Numbered from the stretch's first letter, positions 18,981 to 27,895 are shown. The stretch is DNA of 64,000 nt from Bizionia argentinensis JUB59 (GCF_000224335.1 NZ_AFXZ01000002.1:62001-126000); one strand, 5' to 3'. The notes: generated by a model from the sequence alone, not told the origin. Program-made: numbers and translations.

Positions 18981-19149
18981 AATTCCTAATTGAAAAAATA
19001 ATCATAATTAAACGTTAAAATCTATTTACTTTTTATAATCTAAATCGCGCTAACAGAAGAAATAGCAAATTCTTTAAAAGAATAAATTTTACAGATAATA
19101 ACGTTTTGGAATAAAATTTGCTTTCTATTGATAAAATAAACAGTAATAT

Positions 19150-19446
19150 ATGAAATTAAAAAACTTAAATAAGTCTAAAAAATTAGGACTGGGTTTGTTA
19201 TTTGATGCTTTGGGCTATGTGTCCTTTATATTCCCACCATTCGATTTTGTATGGGCGCCATTATCAGCTTATTTAATGACGAGAATGTATGCGGGTAGAA
19301 AAGGGAAAATAGCGGCAGTTTTTAGTTTTGTTGAAGAAGCCTTACCGTTTGTGGATATTATACCATCATTTTCAATAATGTGGTTTTACACCTTTTATTT
19401 TTCGAAAGAAACCAAACCATTGCAATTTGTTAGAGAAGAAAAATAG
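19150..19446 (+). CDS. small membrane protein, unknown function
   Basis: A 98-residue basic protein with hydrophobic stretches at about residues 15-30, 37-48 and 70-90, and a repeated charged motif (YAGRKGK) between them. The opening MKLKNLNKSKKLGLG is strongly positive, so the N terminus is probably cytoplasmic. It is transcribed divergently from the DUF5916 gene and ends at a strong terminator. I do not recognise a characterised family. Confidence 0.75.
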   Translation: MKLKNLNKSKKLGLGLLFDALGYVSFIFPPFDFVWAPLSAYLMTRMYAGRKGKIAAVFSFVEEALPFVDIIPSFSIMWFYTFYFSKETKPLQFVREEK

Positions 19447-19461
19447 AATTATTAAATTAAT

Positions 19462-19500
19462 AAACCTGAACAATTAGAATATTGTTCAGGTTTATTTTTT
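19462..19500 (+). terminator. strong terminator between convergent genes
   Basis: Perfect 13-bp stem AAACCTGAACAAT / ATTGTTCAGGTTT with a six-base loop, followed by ATTTTTTT. It ends the small membrane-protein gene. Read on the other strand, the same hairpin is followed by AT-rich sequence and may also stop the TonB-receptor transcript. Confidence 0.9.
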
Positions 19501-19532
19501 TAGTATCCGTAGCGATTGCTTAGAAGTGGAAA

Positions 19533-21761
19533 TTATAATGAATAGGTGAGCCCTACACTAAAATTTCGTCCCATATTATAAATCCCATCCGGTTTTAAAC
19601 GCGATAGATGATTTACATATGTTTTATTAGTTAAATTGGTTCCAGAAATAGTGATAGCTAAATCGTTATTAAACACTTGTACATTACCACCAAAACCAGC
19701 ACTCAATAAATTATAGCCATTTGTTGATGTTTCGAAAGCACTAATTTTTCCCTGCTTAAAAACAGTCTTTAGTTTAATAAAAGCGTAGGTTTCTATGGTT
19801 CCTTTAGTATCAAACTCCATGCGAATTGTATTACTCAAGCTGTTTGCAGGAATAAGCGGTAAATAGCTTCCTGAACTTTGTTTACCTGTTACAGTTTCAA
19901 AGCTACTTTCATAATGCAACCAATCTAAAGGGTGTGGGTGAAAGTGTAAGCCAACTTCACCGCCATAAAGCGCTGCATCATCTTGAATATAATTATAAAC
20001 TGGTTGGTCATTTATATCACTACCATCTGGCGATAAAAAGATGTAATCATTGATATGATTATAAAATCCATTCACAAAAAACTCAATATGTTCGTTTTTA
20101 TATTCTAACGCTAAATCTGCTTGGAAATTCTGTTCATTATTTAACTCGATATTTCCAATTTCATATCTATTTGTACCGTGGTGCACACCGTCTGAAGTTA
20201 ATTCGGCTAAATTTGGAGCTCTAAAGCCTGTTGCTAAATTTAATCGTGCTGTAATATTTTTAGCTAGATCTGTTTTTACTCCAAATGCACCATTAAAACT
20301 ATTGAAGGATTTGCTTAAATTATCATCAATTTCTATCCAACGGTTGTCGTAACGTGCACCTAACTGGATATCAAATGTTTCAAAGTGAATATGTGACATA
20401 GCTAAAACACCAAAATCGTTAGTAATAGCGTCGGGAATTAATATTTCTTCACCATAATTTGTGTTTGCTTGATTCATACCTTGAACACCAACAATAGTCT
20501 CAAACTTACCCATAACTGGTAAATGATATTTAATATCGTAATTAGCCGTTTTTAGTTTCATTTGAAGCGCAGGGTGCAGCTCGCCATGTTCATCGTCCTC
20601 ATCATGATCATCGTGGTCGTGGCCTCCATGATCATGATCGTGTTCGTCTTCAAATTCTTTGCGGCTATTATATATGTAACCTAAATTAAATTCTAATTTC
20701 GAGTTATTAAAAAATAGAGTCGATCGCGAACTAAAAATATGATTAGAAAGCTCTTGATATGGTAATAATGGAGTCTTATTGGTAGATTGCTCACCAATTT
20801 CACCGGGAATACCTAATTTTGACTGATTGACATTATATCGGAAATCCGTTTTAAAATTCGTGGTTTGATAGCCTAAACCAGCTTTGAAATCTTGTTCTTT
20901 AAATCGGGTATTGGTTACACGGTAATCCGATGTTTTATAATCAGCATGCTCGCTAACACTTCCTCTAAATAACATTTTAAAATCATCGCCAGATGCCTTA
21001 TATCCAGCACTTGTACTGTAACCTTCAGTATTGGAATAATAAGTTCCTCCTAAATCGGCATTAACTGAATTTGAACTGGCAAAACGTTCTGGATTAATAT
21101 ACAAAACGCCACCTAAAGCATCACTACCATATAGTAAAGAGGCTGGACCTTTGATAACTTCTACACTTTCTACGCCAGCATCACTCAATCCAAGACCATG
21201 TTCGTCACCAAACTGCTGATTTTCTAATCGGACACCTTGGGTATAAACTAGAACACGATTAGAACTTAATCCGCGTATTACAGGTTTGGTTATACCTATA
21301 CCAGTACTTACGCCTTCAACACCAGCTATATTAGAAATACCTTCGCCTAAAGTAACCGCACCAGAAGCTTTTAATTCCTTTATGGATTTACGCTCTATCT
21401 TCATTACGTTGTCGCTTTGAAGCTTATGGAAAGGGGTGGAGATTATGACGGCTTCCATTTCAATAGCTGAACTTGCTAATTCAAGTACTAAAGCTTCAGT
21501 GGTTGGAATAACCAAATTAAAAGATTTGGTTTCATAACCAATAAAGGAATACACTAAAGTATAGGTCCCTGAAGGTAGATTATGGAAAGAGAATTTTCCA
21601 TTCTCATCCGTTGTTGTTCCTTTTTCTAATTGTGGGAAATAAAGGTTTACGTATGGTAGGCTGTCGCCCATATTAGTATCTGTAACGACACCTTGAATGT
21701 TGTTTTGTCCTAAAGCAAATGATACCATGGACAAAAACAACAAATTTATTATTGTTTTCAT
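19533..21761 (-). CDS. TonB-dependent receptor with His/Asp-rich loop, probable zinc uptake
   Basis: A 742-residue outer-membrane receptor. A signal peptide (1-18) is followed by a CarboxypepD-regulatory-like domain (about 20-100), a plug (about 110-225, with VIRGLSSNRVLVYTQGVR and VEVIKGPASLLYGSDALGGV) and a beta barrel ending in SVGLTYSL. Residues about 368-394 form a loop with clustered histidines and acids (DEHDHDHGGHDHDDHDEDD), as in ZnuD-type zinc receptors. It is the last gene of a four-gene minus-strand operon and follows a small His/Cys protein. Metal uptake is inferred from the loop; the plug and barrel are certain. Confidence 0.93.
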   Translation of the reverse strand: MKTIINLLFLSMVSFALGQNNIQGVVTDTNMGDSLPYVNLYFPQLEKGTTTDENGKFSFHNLPSGTYTLVYSFIGYETKSFNLVIPTTEALVLELASSAIEMEAVIISTPFHKLQSDNVMKIERKSIKELKASGAVTLGEGISNIAGVEGVSTGIGITKPVIRGLSSNRVLVYTQGVRLENQQFGDEHGLGLSDAGVESVEVIKGPASLLYGSDALGGVLYINPERFASSNSVNADLGGTYYSNTEGYSTSAGYKASGDDFKMLFRGSVSEHADYKTSDYRVTNTRFKEQDFKAGLGYQTTNFKTDFRYNVNQSKLGIPGEIGEQSTNKTPLLPYQELSNHIFSSRSTLFFNNSKLEFNLGYIYNSRKEFEDEHDHDHGGHDHDDHDEDDEHGELHPALQMKLKTANYDIKYHLPVMGKFETIVGVQGMNQANTNYGEEILIPDAITNDFGVLAMSHIHFETFDIQLGARYDNRWIEIDDNLSKSFNSFNGAFGVKTDLAKNITARLNLATGFRAPNLAELTSDGVHHGTNRYEIGNIELNNEQNFQADLALEYKNEHIEFFVNGFYNHINDYIFLSPDGSDINDQPVYNYIQDDAALYGGEVGLHFHPHPLDWLHYESSFETVTGKQSSGSYLPLIPANSLSNTIRMEFDTKGTIETYAFIKLKTVFKQGKISAFETSTNGYNLLSAGFGGNVQVFNNDLAITISGTNLTNKTYVNHLSRLKPDGIYNMGRNFSVGLTYSL

Positions 21762-21805
21762 GTATAATGTGTAAATAGTTAATGTTTTTAAATAAAACGG
21801 ATATA

Positions 21806-22138
21806 TTAACTAAATACAGGGGGACCGCGAAGAGAGAAATGAAGTCTTTGAAAAGTACTTAAAAAGAAGTATTGTGAGACAATATCATCATGGTTTTCTA
21901 CTAATTCTAAAACTTGAAAGTTTTCAGGAATTTGAAAAAAGTGATTCGCCAATTTAAATTTATAGAATTCACAATCTATATCTAATGTGTGAAAGTGGGT
22001 AGTGCTTTTATTAAGACAAACTTCATGAACGTGATCTTCAAAAAGATGTGCTACTTTTACGGCTGCAGGTAATAGGATTGCGACGATTAAAATCATCGTA
22101 AACCCTTTAAAAATAATATGTTGTTTAATTTTTTGCAC
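21806..22138 (-). CDS. small His/Cys protein in front of the metal receptor
   Basis: A 110-residue protein with one N-terminal hydrophobic segment (about residues 9-28) and then a segment holding several possible metal ligands (HLFEDHVHEVC, then THFHTLDIDC). The start is GTG at 22138, overlapping the stop of the preceding gene by one base (TAGTG); an in-frame ATG at residue 15 is the alternative. The gene lies 44 bases before the TonB receptor, and I recall this pairing in other flavobacteria. A periplasmic, membrane-anchored metal-binding role is inferred from the residues and position. No known family name. Confidence 0.75.
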   Translation of the reverse strand: MQKIKQHIIFKGFTMILIVAILLPAAVKVAHLFEDHVHEVCLNKSTTHFHTLDIDCEFYKFKLANHFFQIPENFQVLELVENHDDIVSQYFFLSTFQRLHFSLRGPPVFS

Positions 22139-22632
22139 TAATCTAAAAATCTGCTTAATCCGAATCGTCGGAGCATTTTCTTTTCAAATTCCCAGAAAAA
22201 CTTAAACTGGCCAAATAGCCAACCATAAGTTACTAAAAGAATTTGATAGAAAACGAGCCCAATTATAGCGAATAAAATCCAATATAGTAATGGATTTAAG
22301 TTTTCTTTAGTAATTCCGATTAATTTTATAAGTGGTCTACCTATAAATATGGACGAGCTTCCTGTAATAGCAAACACTATAAATATGCGTATCATTTCCC
22401 ATTTATAAGTCACAACCCAACGATTTTCCAGCTTTTTAAAAAACCACAAAGTAATTTTTAAAAGTAGAAAGAATAGAATAATGGTCAAAAGTGTTTGAAT
22501 AAGTATGTTTTCAGAAAACGGTAGGAGACTGGCTAATCTAAAGCAGGAGTATATTAATCCAATAATTCCAAGAGCCGGAAAAAGTAGCTGCCAGTTATGT
22601 TGAATCTCCCAATTTTCTTTAAATTTTTTCAT
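22138..22632 (-). CDS. DUF6787-type membrane protein
   Basis: A 164-residue inner-membrane protein with about four hydrophobic segments. The C-terminal half (IVFAITGSSSIFIGRP, then YGWLFGQFKFFWEFEKKM) matches the pattern I remember for DUF6787. The N-terminal segment up to about residue 65 contains two extra helices. It follows the lipoprotein gene by 26 bases and overlaps the next start by one base, so translation is probably coupled. Function unknown. Confidence 0.8.
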   Translation of the reverse strand: MKKFKENWEIQHNWQLLFPALGIIGLIYSCFRLASLLPFSENILIQTLLTIILFFLLLKITLWFFKKLENRWVVTYKWEMIRIFIVFAITGSSSIFIGRPLIKLIGITKENLNPLLYWILFAIIGLVFYQILLVTYGWLFGQFKFFWEFEKKMLRRFGLSRFLD

Positions 22633-22658
22633 TCCGCAAATTTGTCTGCAAAGATACT

Positions 22659-23087
22659 TTAAAATCGAGGAATATGCGAGGATAATTGTTGTTTATACTT
22701 TTCCTGAAAAAACACAAAATAATGGTATAATAAATAGTTGACTTCAAGGCCATAATCGATACCTTGACTATAATCTATAGTCGTTTCATATAGGTTTGGA
22801 GAAAAACGTGAAGAGCGCACGCGATTATTCCATTCGCTTACATAAAAGCTATTTTTAGTTTCCAAATAAGATTGAGAATAGTAACTTCTTGGTTTTGCAC
22901 GACTGGCCATCCAAAAGTCAAATCCGCTTTCAATAATAATGACTTCATATTCCAGATCATCATTTGATATTTTAATCGTGTCTTGTTTCTGGGCAGTATC
23001 TGTTTCAGAATTATTAATAACGGTTTTCGATGATTTGCAGCTAACAAATAAACCGATGACAATGAGCAGGCTATATAGTGTTTTCAT
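22659..23087 (-). CDS. DUF6146-type lipoprotein
   Basis: A 142-residue lipoprotein. The chosen start gives MKTLYSLLIVIGLFVSCKSS, a signal peptide with a lipobox-like LFVSC. An upstream in-frame ATG would add 23 basic residues before the signal and is unlikely. The body has DDLEYEVIIIESGFDFWMASRAKPRSYY and a Tyr-rich end, matching the DUF6146 family of flavobacteria. It is the first gene of the operon leading to the TonB receptor. Function unknown. Confidence 0.85.
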   Translation of the reverse strand: MKTLYSLLIVIGLFVSCKSSKTVINNSETDTAQKQDTIKISNDDLEYEVIIIESGFDFWMASRAKPRSYYSQSYLETKNSFYVSEWNNRVRSSRFSPNLYETTIDYSQGIDYGLEVNYLLYHYFVFFQEKYKQQLSSHIPRF

Positions 23088-23154
23088 GATGCAAGTTTTC
23101 TTAAAAATACGAAAATCTTTAGGAGTTCCTTTACTTTGAATAATATATTTAACC

Positions 23155-23185
23155 AAAAAAAGCCAGACGTAAACGCCTGACTTTT
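23155..23185 (-). terminator. terminator after the DUF937 gene
   Basis: On the minus strand, nine-bp stem AGTCAGGCG / CGTCTGGCT (two wobble pairs), loop TTTA, then seven T residues. It separates the serC-serA-DUF937 group from the lipoprotein-TonB receptor operon. Confidence 0.85.
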
Positions 23186-23207
23186 ATTATAAATGAATTT
23201 TATGTGT

Positions 23208-23846
23208 TTATTTTCCAAAAAGTCCGCCTAGCATACCGCCAATGCCGCCTTTCTTTTTACCGCTATTTAAAACCATATTTGCAACATCGTCCATAATGCT
23301 GCCATCACCATCGGCATCTAAAATAGACTCTAAAAAGCTCTGTTCCTGGCCGCTAGAGTTACCGCCCAATAAGCCACCTAGTAGGTCTCCCATACCAGAA
23401 GAGCTATCGACACCTTTTTCGCGTGTTTGTTTTCCTAAAACACCCATTAAAATTGGTGCTGCTACTTTAAGAATTTGAGCAACAGATCCAGCATCGATAC
23501 CAGCCTTTAGGCCAATAGCTTTTTCTACATTTCCTTTTTTATTTCCTAAAACATGATTTAATATTTTATCACCTTCGTTTGTTACGGAATCATCTACACC
23601 ACCAGAAAACAAACCACCAAGATTATCTAATATACTACCATCGTGTTTGCTGTTTTTTAGCGCGCCCATTAAACCTTCAGCACCTTGAGGTGAATCTGCA
23701 TTGCGTTTCATAGCTTGCATCAATACCGGTAAAGCCATGGTTAAAACCTCTTGTGTTTTACCTTCCGATTGTTTAGAGGTCCCTGCAACACCATTAATGA
23801 TGGTTTTGCCCATGTCACCATTTAATAAATCTAATATTCCTGTCAT
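23208..23846 (-). CDS. DUF937 domain protein
   Basis: A 212-residue protein rich in Gly, Leu and Met, opening with MTGILDLLNGDMGKTIINGVAG and containing repeats of the DUF937 type (VLTMALPVLMQAM, then ILKVAAPILMGVLGKQ). The C terminus is a Gly-rich tail GGIGGMLGGLFGK. There is no signal peptide. It follows serA by 44 bases on the same strand and is followed by a terminator, so it may be the last gene of a serC-serA-DUF937 unit. Function not established. Confidence 0.85.
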   Translation of the reverse strand: MTGILDLLNGDMGKTIINGVAGTSKQSEGKTQEVLTMALPVLMQAMKRNADSPQGAEGLMGALKNSKHDGSILDNLGGLFSGGVDDSVTNEGDKILNHVLGNKKGNVEKAIGLKAGIDAGSVAQILKVAAPILMGVLGKQTREKGVDSSSGMGDLLGGLLGGNSSGQEQSFLESILDADGDGSIMDDVANMVLNSGKKKGGIGGMLGGLFGK

Positions 23847-23890
23847 GATTTTGTGTTTTTTAATTATTCAGTATTCAAGTTAATGAAAAT

Positions 23891-24853
23891 TTACGATTTT
23901 TCTACTTTAAGAATACTGATAATTTGTACAGCCAGTTCTGTTCCAATTCTATCTTGCGCTTCATTTGTGGCAGCACCAATATGAGGCGTTAATGACATTT
24001 GTCCATTCATTAAAACTTGAATAGCAGGGGTTGGTTCTTGTTCAAAAGTATCTAAACCGGCAAATGCTACTTTGCCAGATTCCATGGCATTTACCAAAGC
24101 AACTTCATCAATTACACCACCACGAGCCGCATTTATTATACCCACACCATCTTTCATAAGGCTAAATTCTTTTTCAGAAATAACATATTCACTCTGCAAA
24201 GGCACATGTAACGTTATAAAATCTGCCTTCTTTAAAATCTCATCTGTCGGCTCCGTTAGGATTTCTACATTTATAAACTGGCCATTATAAAACTCCACTT
24301 TTATATCTGCTTTTCCAACAAACTTATCACTAGCAATAACTTTCATGCCAATACCTAAAGCTATTTTAGCAACGTCACGGCCAATACGACCAAAGCCAAT
24401 AATACCAAGAGTTTTACCACGAAGTTCTACACCTTTAGCGTAGTTTTTCTTTAAAGATTTGAATTGCGAATCGCCATCCAATGGCATATTTCGATTAGAG
24501 TCATATAAAAAACGTACACCACCAAAAAGATGAGCAAAAACGAGCTCAGCTACGGATTGTGAAGAGGCCTCCGGTGTGTTTATAACATGAATATCCTTAC
24601 TTCTAGCATATTCCACATCAATATTATCCATGCCAACACCACCTCGACCAATTATTTTTAAACTTGGGCAGCTATCTATTAATTCTTTACGAACCGATGT
24701 TGCACTACGCACCAACAAGACATCAATATTATGCTTGTTAATATAATTTGCTAATTGCTCTTGTGCTACTGTTGTTGTTAAAACTTCAAAACCAGCTTGT
24801 GCTAATACTTCTATACCACTTTTTGAAATTCCATCGTTTGCTAATATTTTCAT
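23891..24853 (-). CDS. serA: D-3-phosphoglycerate dehydrogenase, short form without ACT domain
   Basis: A 320-residue D-2-hydroxyacid dehydrogenase. The nucleotide-binding loop is GFGRIGRD; catalytic residues are Arg in NAARGGVIDE, Glu in FEQEPTP and His in TPHIGAAT. It ends there, without the ASB/ACT regulatory domains of longer SerA proteins, so serine feedback through ACT is not expected. The start was moved nine codons in from the first Met to MKILANDGIS, where the catalytic domain begins. Its place just after serC supports the serine pathway: 3-phosphoglycerate to 3-phosphohydroxypyruvate. Identity rests partly on this context. Confidence 0.9.
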   Translation of the reverse strand: MKILANDGISKSGIEVLAQAGFEVLTTTVAQEQLANYINKHNIDVLLVRSATSVRKELIDSCPSLKIIGRGGVGMDNIDVEYARSKDIHVINTPEASSQSVAELVFAHLFGGVRFLYDSNRNMPLDGDSQFKSLKKNYAKGVELRGKTLGIIGFGRIGRDVAKIALGIGMKVIASDKFVGKADIKVEFYNGQFINVEILTEPTDEILKKADFITLHVPLQSEYVISEKEFSLMKDGVGIINAARGGVIDEVALVNAMESGKVAFAGLDTFEQEPTPAIQVLMNGQMSLTPHIGAATNEAQDRIGTELAVQIISILKVEKS

Positions 24854-24872
24854 CAAAGAAATGTGTTTTTTC

Positions 24873-24891
24873 ATTCCCATTAAATGGGAAT
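24873..24891 (-). other. hairpin in the serA leader
   Basis: Perfect eight-bp inverted repeat ATTCCCAT / ATGGGAAT with a three-base loop, 20 bases upstream of the serA start and after the serC stop. No T run follows on the minus strand, so a structural or processing role between the two cistrons is more likely than termination. Confidence 0.45.
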
Positions 24892-24931
24892 CTTTATCTA
24901 CTTATGTTTATTTAAAATTTTCTGTCTGGAT

Positions 24932-25993
24932 TTAAGCTTTACGTTCCAAATCACTCATTATATCCACTAAAACCCCAACACTCTCTAAAGGCATGGCGTT
25001 GTACATAGACGCGCGATAACCACCAACAGATCTATGGCCATTCAAGCCATTTATTCCTTCCTCGTCTAACATGGTTTCAAAAGTTTCTTTTAGTTTTTGA
25101 TTCGTTAGCGTAAAAGTTGCATTCATTTTAGAACGATCTTCATTTTTAGCATAACCGTTGAAAAGTGGATTTAAATCGATTTCACTATATATAAGTTGTG
25201 CTTTTTTGTTGTTTTCTTTTTCAATAGCTGAAATACCACCCAAATCTTTTAGCCATTCCATATTCAACATAGATGTATAAATTGAAAACACTGGCGGCGT
25301 ATTAAACATGCTGTCTTTGCTTATTTGCATTTTATAATCCATAATTGAAGGGATTTTACGAGATACTTTTCCTAAAATATCCTCGCGAACAACTACTAAT
25401 GTTGCTCCAGCTGGGCCTATGTTTTTTTGAGCACCTGCATAGATTAAATCGAACTGACTATAATCTAATTTACGTGAAAAAATATCGCTACTCATATCGC
25501 AAACCATTGGAATATTACATTTTGGAAACGATTTCATTTGCGTTCCAAAAATAGTATTGTTGGAAGTACAGTGAAAATAATCGTAGTCCGAAGGAACAGT
25601 ATAGCCTTTTGGTATAGTGTTAAAGTTAGCATCTTTAGAAGAGGCCACTTCGAGAACTTCACCATAAATTCGTGCTTCTTGAATAGCTTTATCGCTCCAA
25701 GTTCCTGTATTTAAATAAGCAGCACGCTTTTCGAGAAGATTTAATGCGACCATTAAAAATTGGGTGCTAGCACCACCTTGAAGAAATAATGCTTTATAGC
25801 CTTTGCCTTCTAGACCTAATAACTCTAGAGCCAAAGAACGAGATTTCTCCATAATATCTACAAAAGATTTACTTCTATGTGAAATTTCGAGTATGGATAA
25901 ACCGTTATCAAAATCTAATACGGCTTCCGATGCTTTTAGCATCACTTCTTTTGGTAAAATGCAAGGACCTGCACTAAAATTATGTCTTTTCAT
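24932..25993 (-). CDS. serC: phosphoserine aminotransferase
   Basis: A 353-residue PLP enzyme converting 3-phosphohydroxypyruvate and glutamate to phosphoserine. The N terminus HNFSAGPCILP is diagnostic, as are FLQGGASTQF and the PLP lysine in AGAQKNIGPAG. The C-terminal RASMYNAMP motif is intact. Length is standard. serA follows after 78 bases; no serB was seen in the window. Confidence 0.97.
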   Translation of the reverse strand: MKRHNFSAGPCILPKEVMLKASEAVLDFDNGLSILEISHRSKSFVDIMEKSRSLALELLGLEGKGYKALFLQGGASTQFLMVALNLLEKRAAYLNTGTWSDKAIQEARIYGEVLEVASSKDANFNTIPKGYTVPSDYDYFHCTSNNTIFGTQMKSFPKCNIPMVCDMSSDIFSRKLDYSQFDLIYAGAQKNIGPAGATLVVVREDILGKVSRKIPSIMDYKMQISKDSMFNTPPVFSIYTSMLNMEWLKDLGGISAIEKENNKKAQLIYSEIDLNPLFNGYAKNEDRSKMNATFTLTNQKLKETFETMLDEEGINGLNGHRSVGGYRASMYNAMPLESVGVLVDIMSDLERKA

Positions 25994-26127
25994 GGAAAAT
26001 ATAGTTTGTTACTTCCTTCTTTCGTCTTAAAATCATTCAAGCTAAAATTGGAAATATTTTTTTATCTTTAATTACTTGCAAAGGTGCTAAATTCTAATAA
26101 AATACGAGTTGATAACTCAAGAACTTA

Positions 26128-27189
26128 TCAACTAATTTTTAACAAAAACGCAATAGTATCTACGTTATCAGCATAATCCCAAAGTTGTGGGTTTTGGGTT
26201 TGTCCGAAAGGAATTTCATCCGCTAATAATCCTTTGGAAACCACACATTGAATCTTGTCTGAATCTGCCTTAAGTTTTTCTTTTAATGCATTTGAGTTTT
26301 CATAATATTCATAAAACATGGTTGCAATAGGCGAGGAGTAACTACTGTCTTCTTTTATCATTAGAAAACCATTTTCCAGCATTTCAAATTCGCTCATTAA
26401 ATAAACAGCTTTATTATAGTCGTAATTATTTGCGTATTTATTTTGGTGAATTATTGGATGCCATTTATACATAGCTTTAAAAAAGTTCTGAAAATCATAA
26501 CCTTTTGGAACTAGTAACTTGGAAACGTTTCTACAGCCTAAACCATAATATCTAAAAATATCTTCAGAAAGCGCTTCCAATTCTTCTAGGGTCTCTTCTC
26601 CAGAAAGCACAGCAAGCGAGTTTCTGTTTTTTCTAATAATAGACGGTTTGTTTCTAAAATAATATTCAAAATATCGTCCTGTATTATCGCTTCCTGTGGC
26701 GATAACGGCATCAAATTTATCGAGTTTTTCGATTGTAAACGTTATTTTTCCTTTGAATTCTGGCTCTACGCTCTCCACATATTTTGCTAAAAACGGCAAA
26801 AGCTGTTTATCATTGCTGGATTGTTTAACCACAACATCATGACCAGATATTAAAACTGATAAAAAATCATGGAAACCTACTAAAGGAATATTGCCTGCCA
26901 TAATAATGGCTACTTTTTTGGGAGTAAATTCATTAAAGCTATAGTTTTCTAACCAATTATTAATATTGCTTTCAGTCAATGATTTAGACCAACCATTAAA
27001 AGCAAAAATAAGATTCTCTTTATTAAACCAAGCGTTATGTTCTTGCGCTAATTTGATTTGATGTTTAAAGCCTTCAAAAAACATATCGTTATGCAAAACA
27101 GAATCATTTTTTTCAAAGGGATCTGTTGAAAATTGTCCGAGAAACTTTCCTAATTCAACAAAGGCATTAATTCTTTTCTGTAAATCCAT
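26128..27189 (-). CDS. acyl-CoA reductase (LuxC-like)
   Basis: A 353-residue protein of the LuxC/acyl-CoA reductase family, which reduces acyl-CoA or acyl thioesters to aldehydes with NADPH in characterised members. Visible features are IIMAGNIPLVGFHDFL, DAVIATGSDNTG and GLGCRNVSKL, the last containing the likely catalytic Cys. The start was set to MDLQKRINAF; the upstream extension to an earlier ATG is basic and lies over the promoter. A good TTG-18-TAAATTTG promoter lies just upstream. The gene is divergent from the ferredoxin gene, a pairing I recall from other flavobacteria. Physiological substrate unknown. Confidence 0.88.
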   Translation of the reverse strand: MDLQKRINAFVELGKFLGQFSTDPFEKNDSVLHNDMFFEGFKHQIKLAQEHNAWFNKENLIFAFNGWSKSLTESNINNWLENYSFNEFTPKKVAIIMAGNIPLVGFHDFLSVLISGHDVVVKQSSNDKQLLPFLAKYVESVEPEFKGKITFTIEKLDKFDAVIATGSDNTGRYFEYYFRNKPSIIRKNRNSLAVLSGEETLEELEALSEDIFRYYGLGCRNVSKLLVPKGYDFQNFFKAMYKWHPIIHQNKYANNYDYNKAVYLMSEFEMLENGFLMIKEDSSYSSPIATMFYEYYENSNALKEKLKADSDKIQCVVSKGLLADEIPFGQTQNPQLWDYADNVDTIAFLLKIS

Positions 27190-27223
27190 GTATGATTTGG
27201 TTATGAATGGTTTTGGCTTTATT

Positions 27224-27237
27224 TTTGCAATTGCAAA
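27224..27237. repeat. 14-bp perfect palindrome at the acyl-CoA reductase promoter
   Basis: TTTGCAATTGCAAA is self-complementary over its whole length. It overlaps the G end of the -7 box and the predicted start of transcription of the acyl-CoA reductase gene, a typical place for a repressor operator. Confidence 0.45.
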
Positions 27238-27262
27238 TTTACGCAAAGCAAACGAGCAACAA
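27234..27262 (-). promoter_or_regulatory. Bacteroidota-type promoter of the acyl-CoA reductase gene
   Basis: On the minus strand, a -33 TTG (27262-27260) is followed after 18 bases by TAAATTTG (27241-27234), a full match to TAnnTTTG. The predicted transcript starts about 40 bases before the start codon at 27189. Confidence 0.55.
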
Positions 27263-27348
27263 AAGGTTTTAATTCCGATAAATTATAGGAGTTATAAAGA
27301 AAGCCTTTAATAAGAATAAAATCGGAAGATTAAAAAACATATATAACC

Positions 27349-27702
27349 ATGGCAATTATAATAACAGACGAATGTATTAATTGTGGTGCCTGTGAACCAG
27401 AATGTCCAAATAATGCAATTTATGAAGGTGCTGATGATTGGCGCTATAAAGATGGTACCAGTTTAAACGGAAAGGTTGTGTTACCAGACGGTAAAGAAGT
27501 GGATGCTGATGAATCTCAAGAAGCTATTAGTGATGAAGTTTACTACATTGTTCCAGATAAATGTACAGAATGTCAAGGTTTCCATGAAGAACCACAATGT
27601 GCGGCAGTTTGTCCGGTAGACTGTTGTGTGCCTGATGATGCGCATGTAGAAACTGATGAGGAATTACTCGGGAAACAACGTTTTATGCATCCAGATGCAT
27701 AA
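27349..27702 (+). CDS. 2[4Fe-4S] ferredoxin, Alvin-like
   Basis: A 117-residue ferredoxin. The first cluster motif is [12 protein letters not shown] near the N terminus; the second is CTEC-x8-CAAVCP, with the extra residues between its cysteines typical of Alvin/YfhL-type low-potential ferredoxins. A hydrophilic insert of about 45 residues separates the two. It ends in an acidic tail. It is divergent from the acyl-CoA reductase gene and monocistronic, with a terminator 42 bases after the stop. It may serve as an electron carrier for several enzymes; the partner is not shown. Confidence 0.93.
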   Translation: MAIIITDECINCGACEPECPNNAIYEGADDWRYKDGTSLNGKVVLPDGKEVDADESQEAISDEVYYIVPDKCTECQGFHEEPQCAAVCPVDCCVPDDAHVETDEELLGKQRFMHPDA

Positions 27703-27743
27703 TGAATAATAAAGAAACTAGTGGCTAGCACTATAGTATAAGG

Positions 27744-27771
27744 AACCTCAAGTGAAAGCTTGGGGTTTTTT
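27744..27771 (+). terminator. terminator of the ferredoxin gene
   Basis: Nine-bp stem AACCTCAAG / CTTGGGGTT (one wobble) around the loop TGAAAG, then a run of T. Confidence 0.85.
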
Positions 27772-27887
27772 GTTGCTAAAAAATTAAACGTCCATATGGA
27801 TAGCGCGAACAAAATCAATAATTAGTACTACAAATCTTTGCTTTAAACAAATTTCAAAACCCTATTCAAATTAAACAAGTATTTCGT

Positions 27888-27895
27888 TACCTTTG
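27888..27895 (+). promoter_or_regulatory. possible -7 box for ychF
   Basis: TACCTTTG matches TAnnTTTG and would give a leader of about 95 bases. It lies inside one arm (CTTTGCCG, 27891-27898) of an eight-bp inverted repeat whose other arm is CGGCAAAG (27950-27957). No -33 TTG at normal spacing. Confidence 0.4.

Noticed and set aside
22838-23062. 74-codon minus-strand frame inside the DUF6146 lipoprotein gene
   Set aside because: Shifted frame over a gene with a good signal peptide and family motifs.
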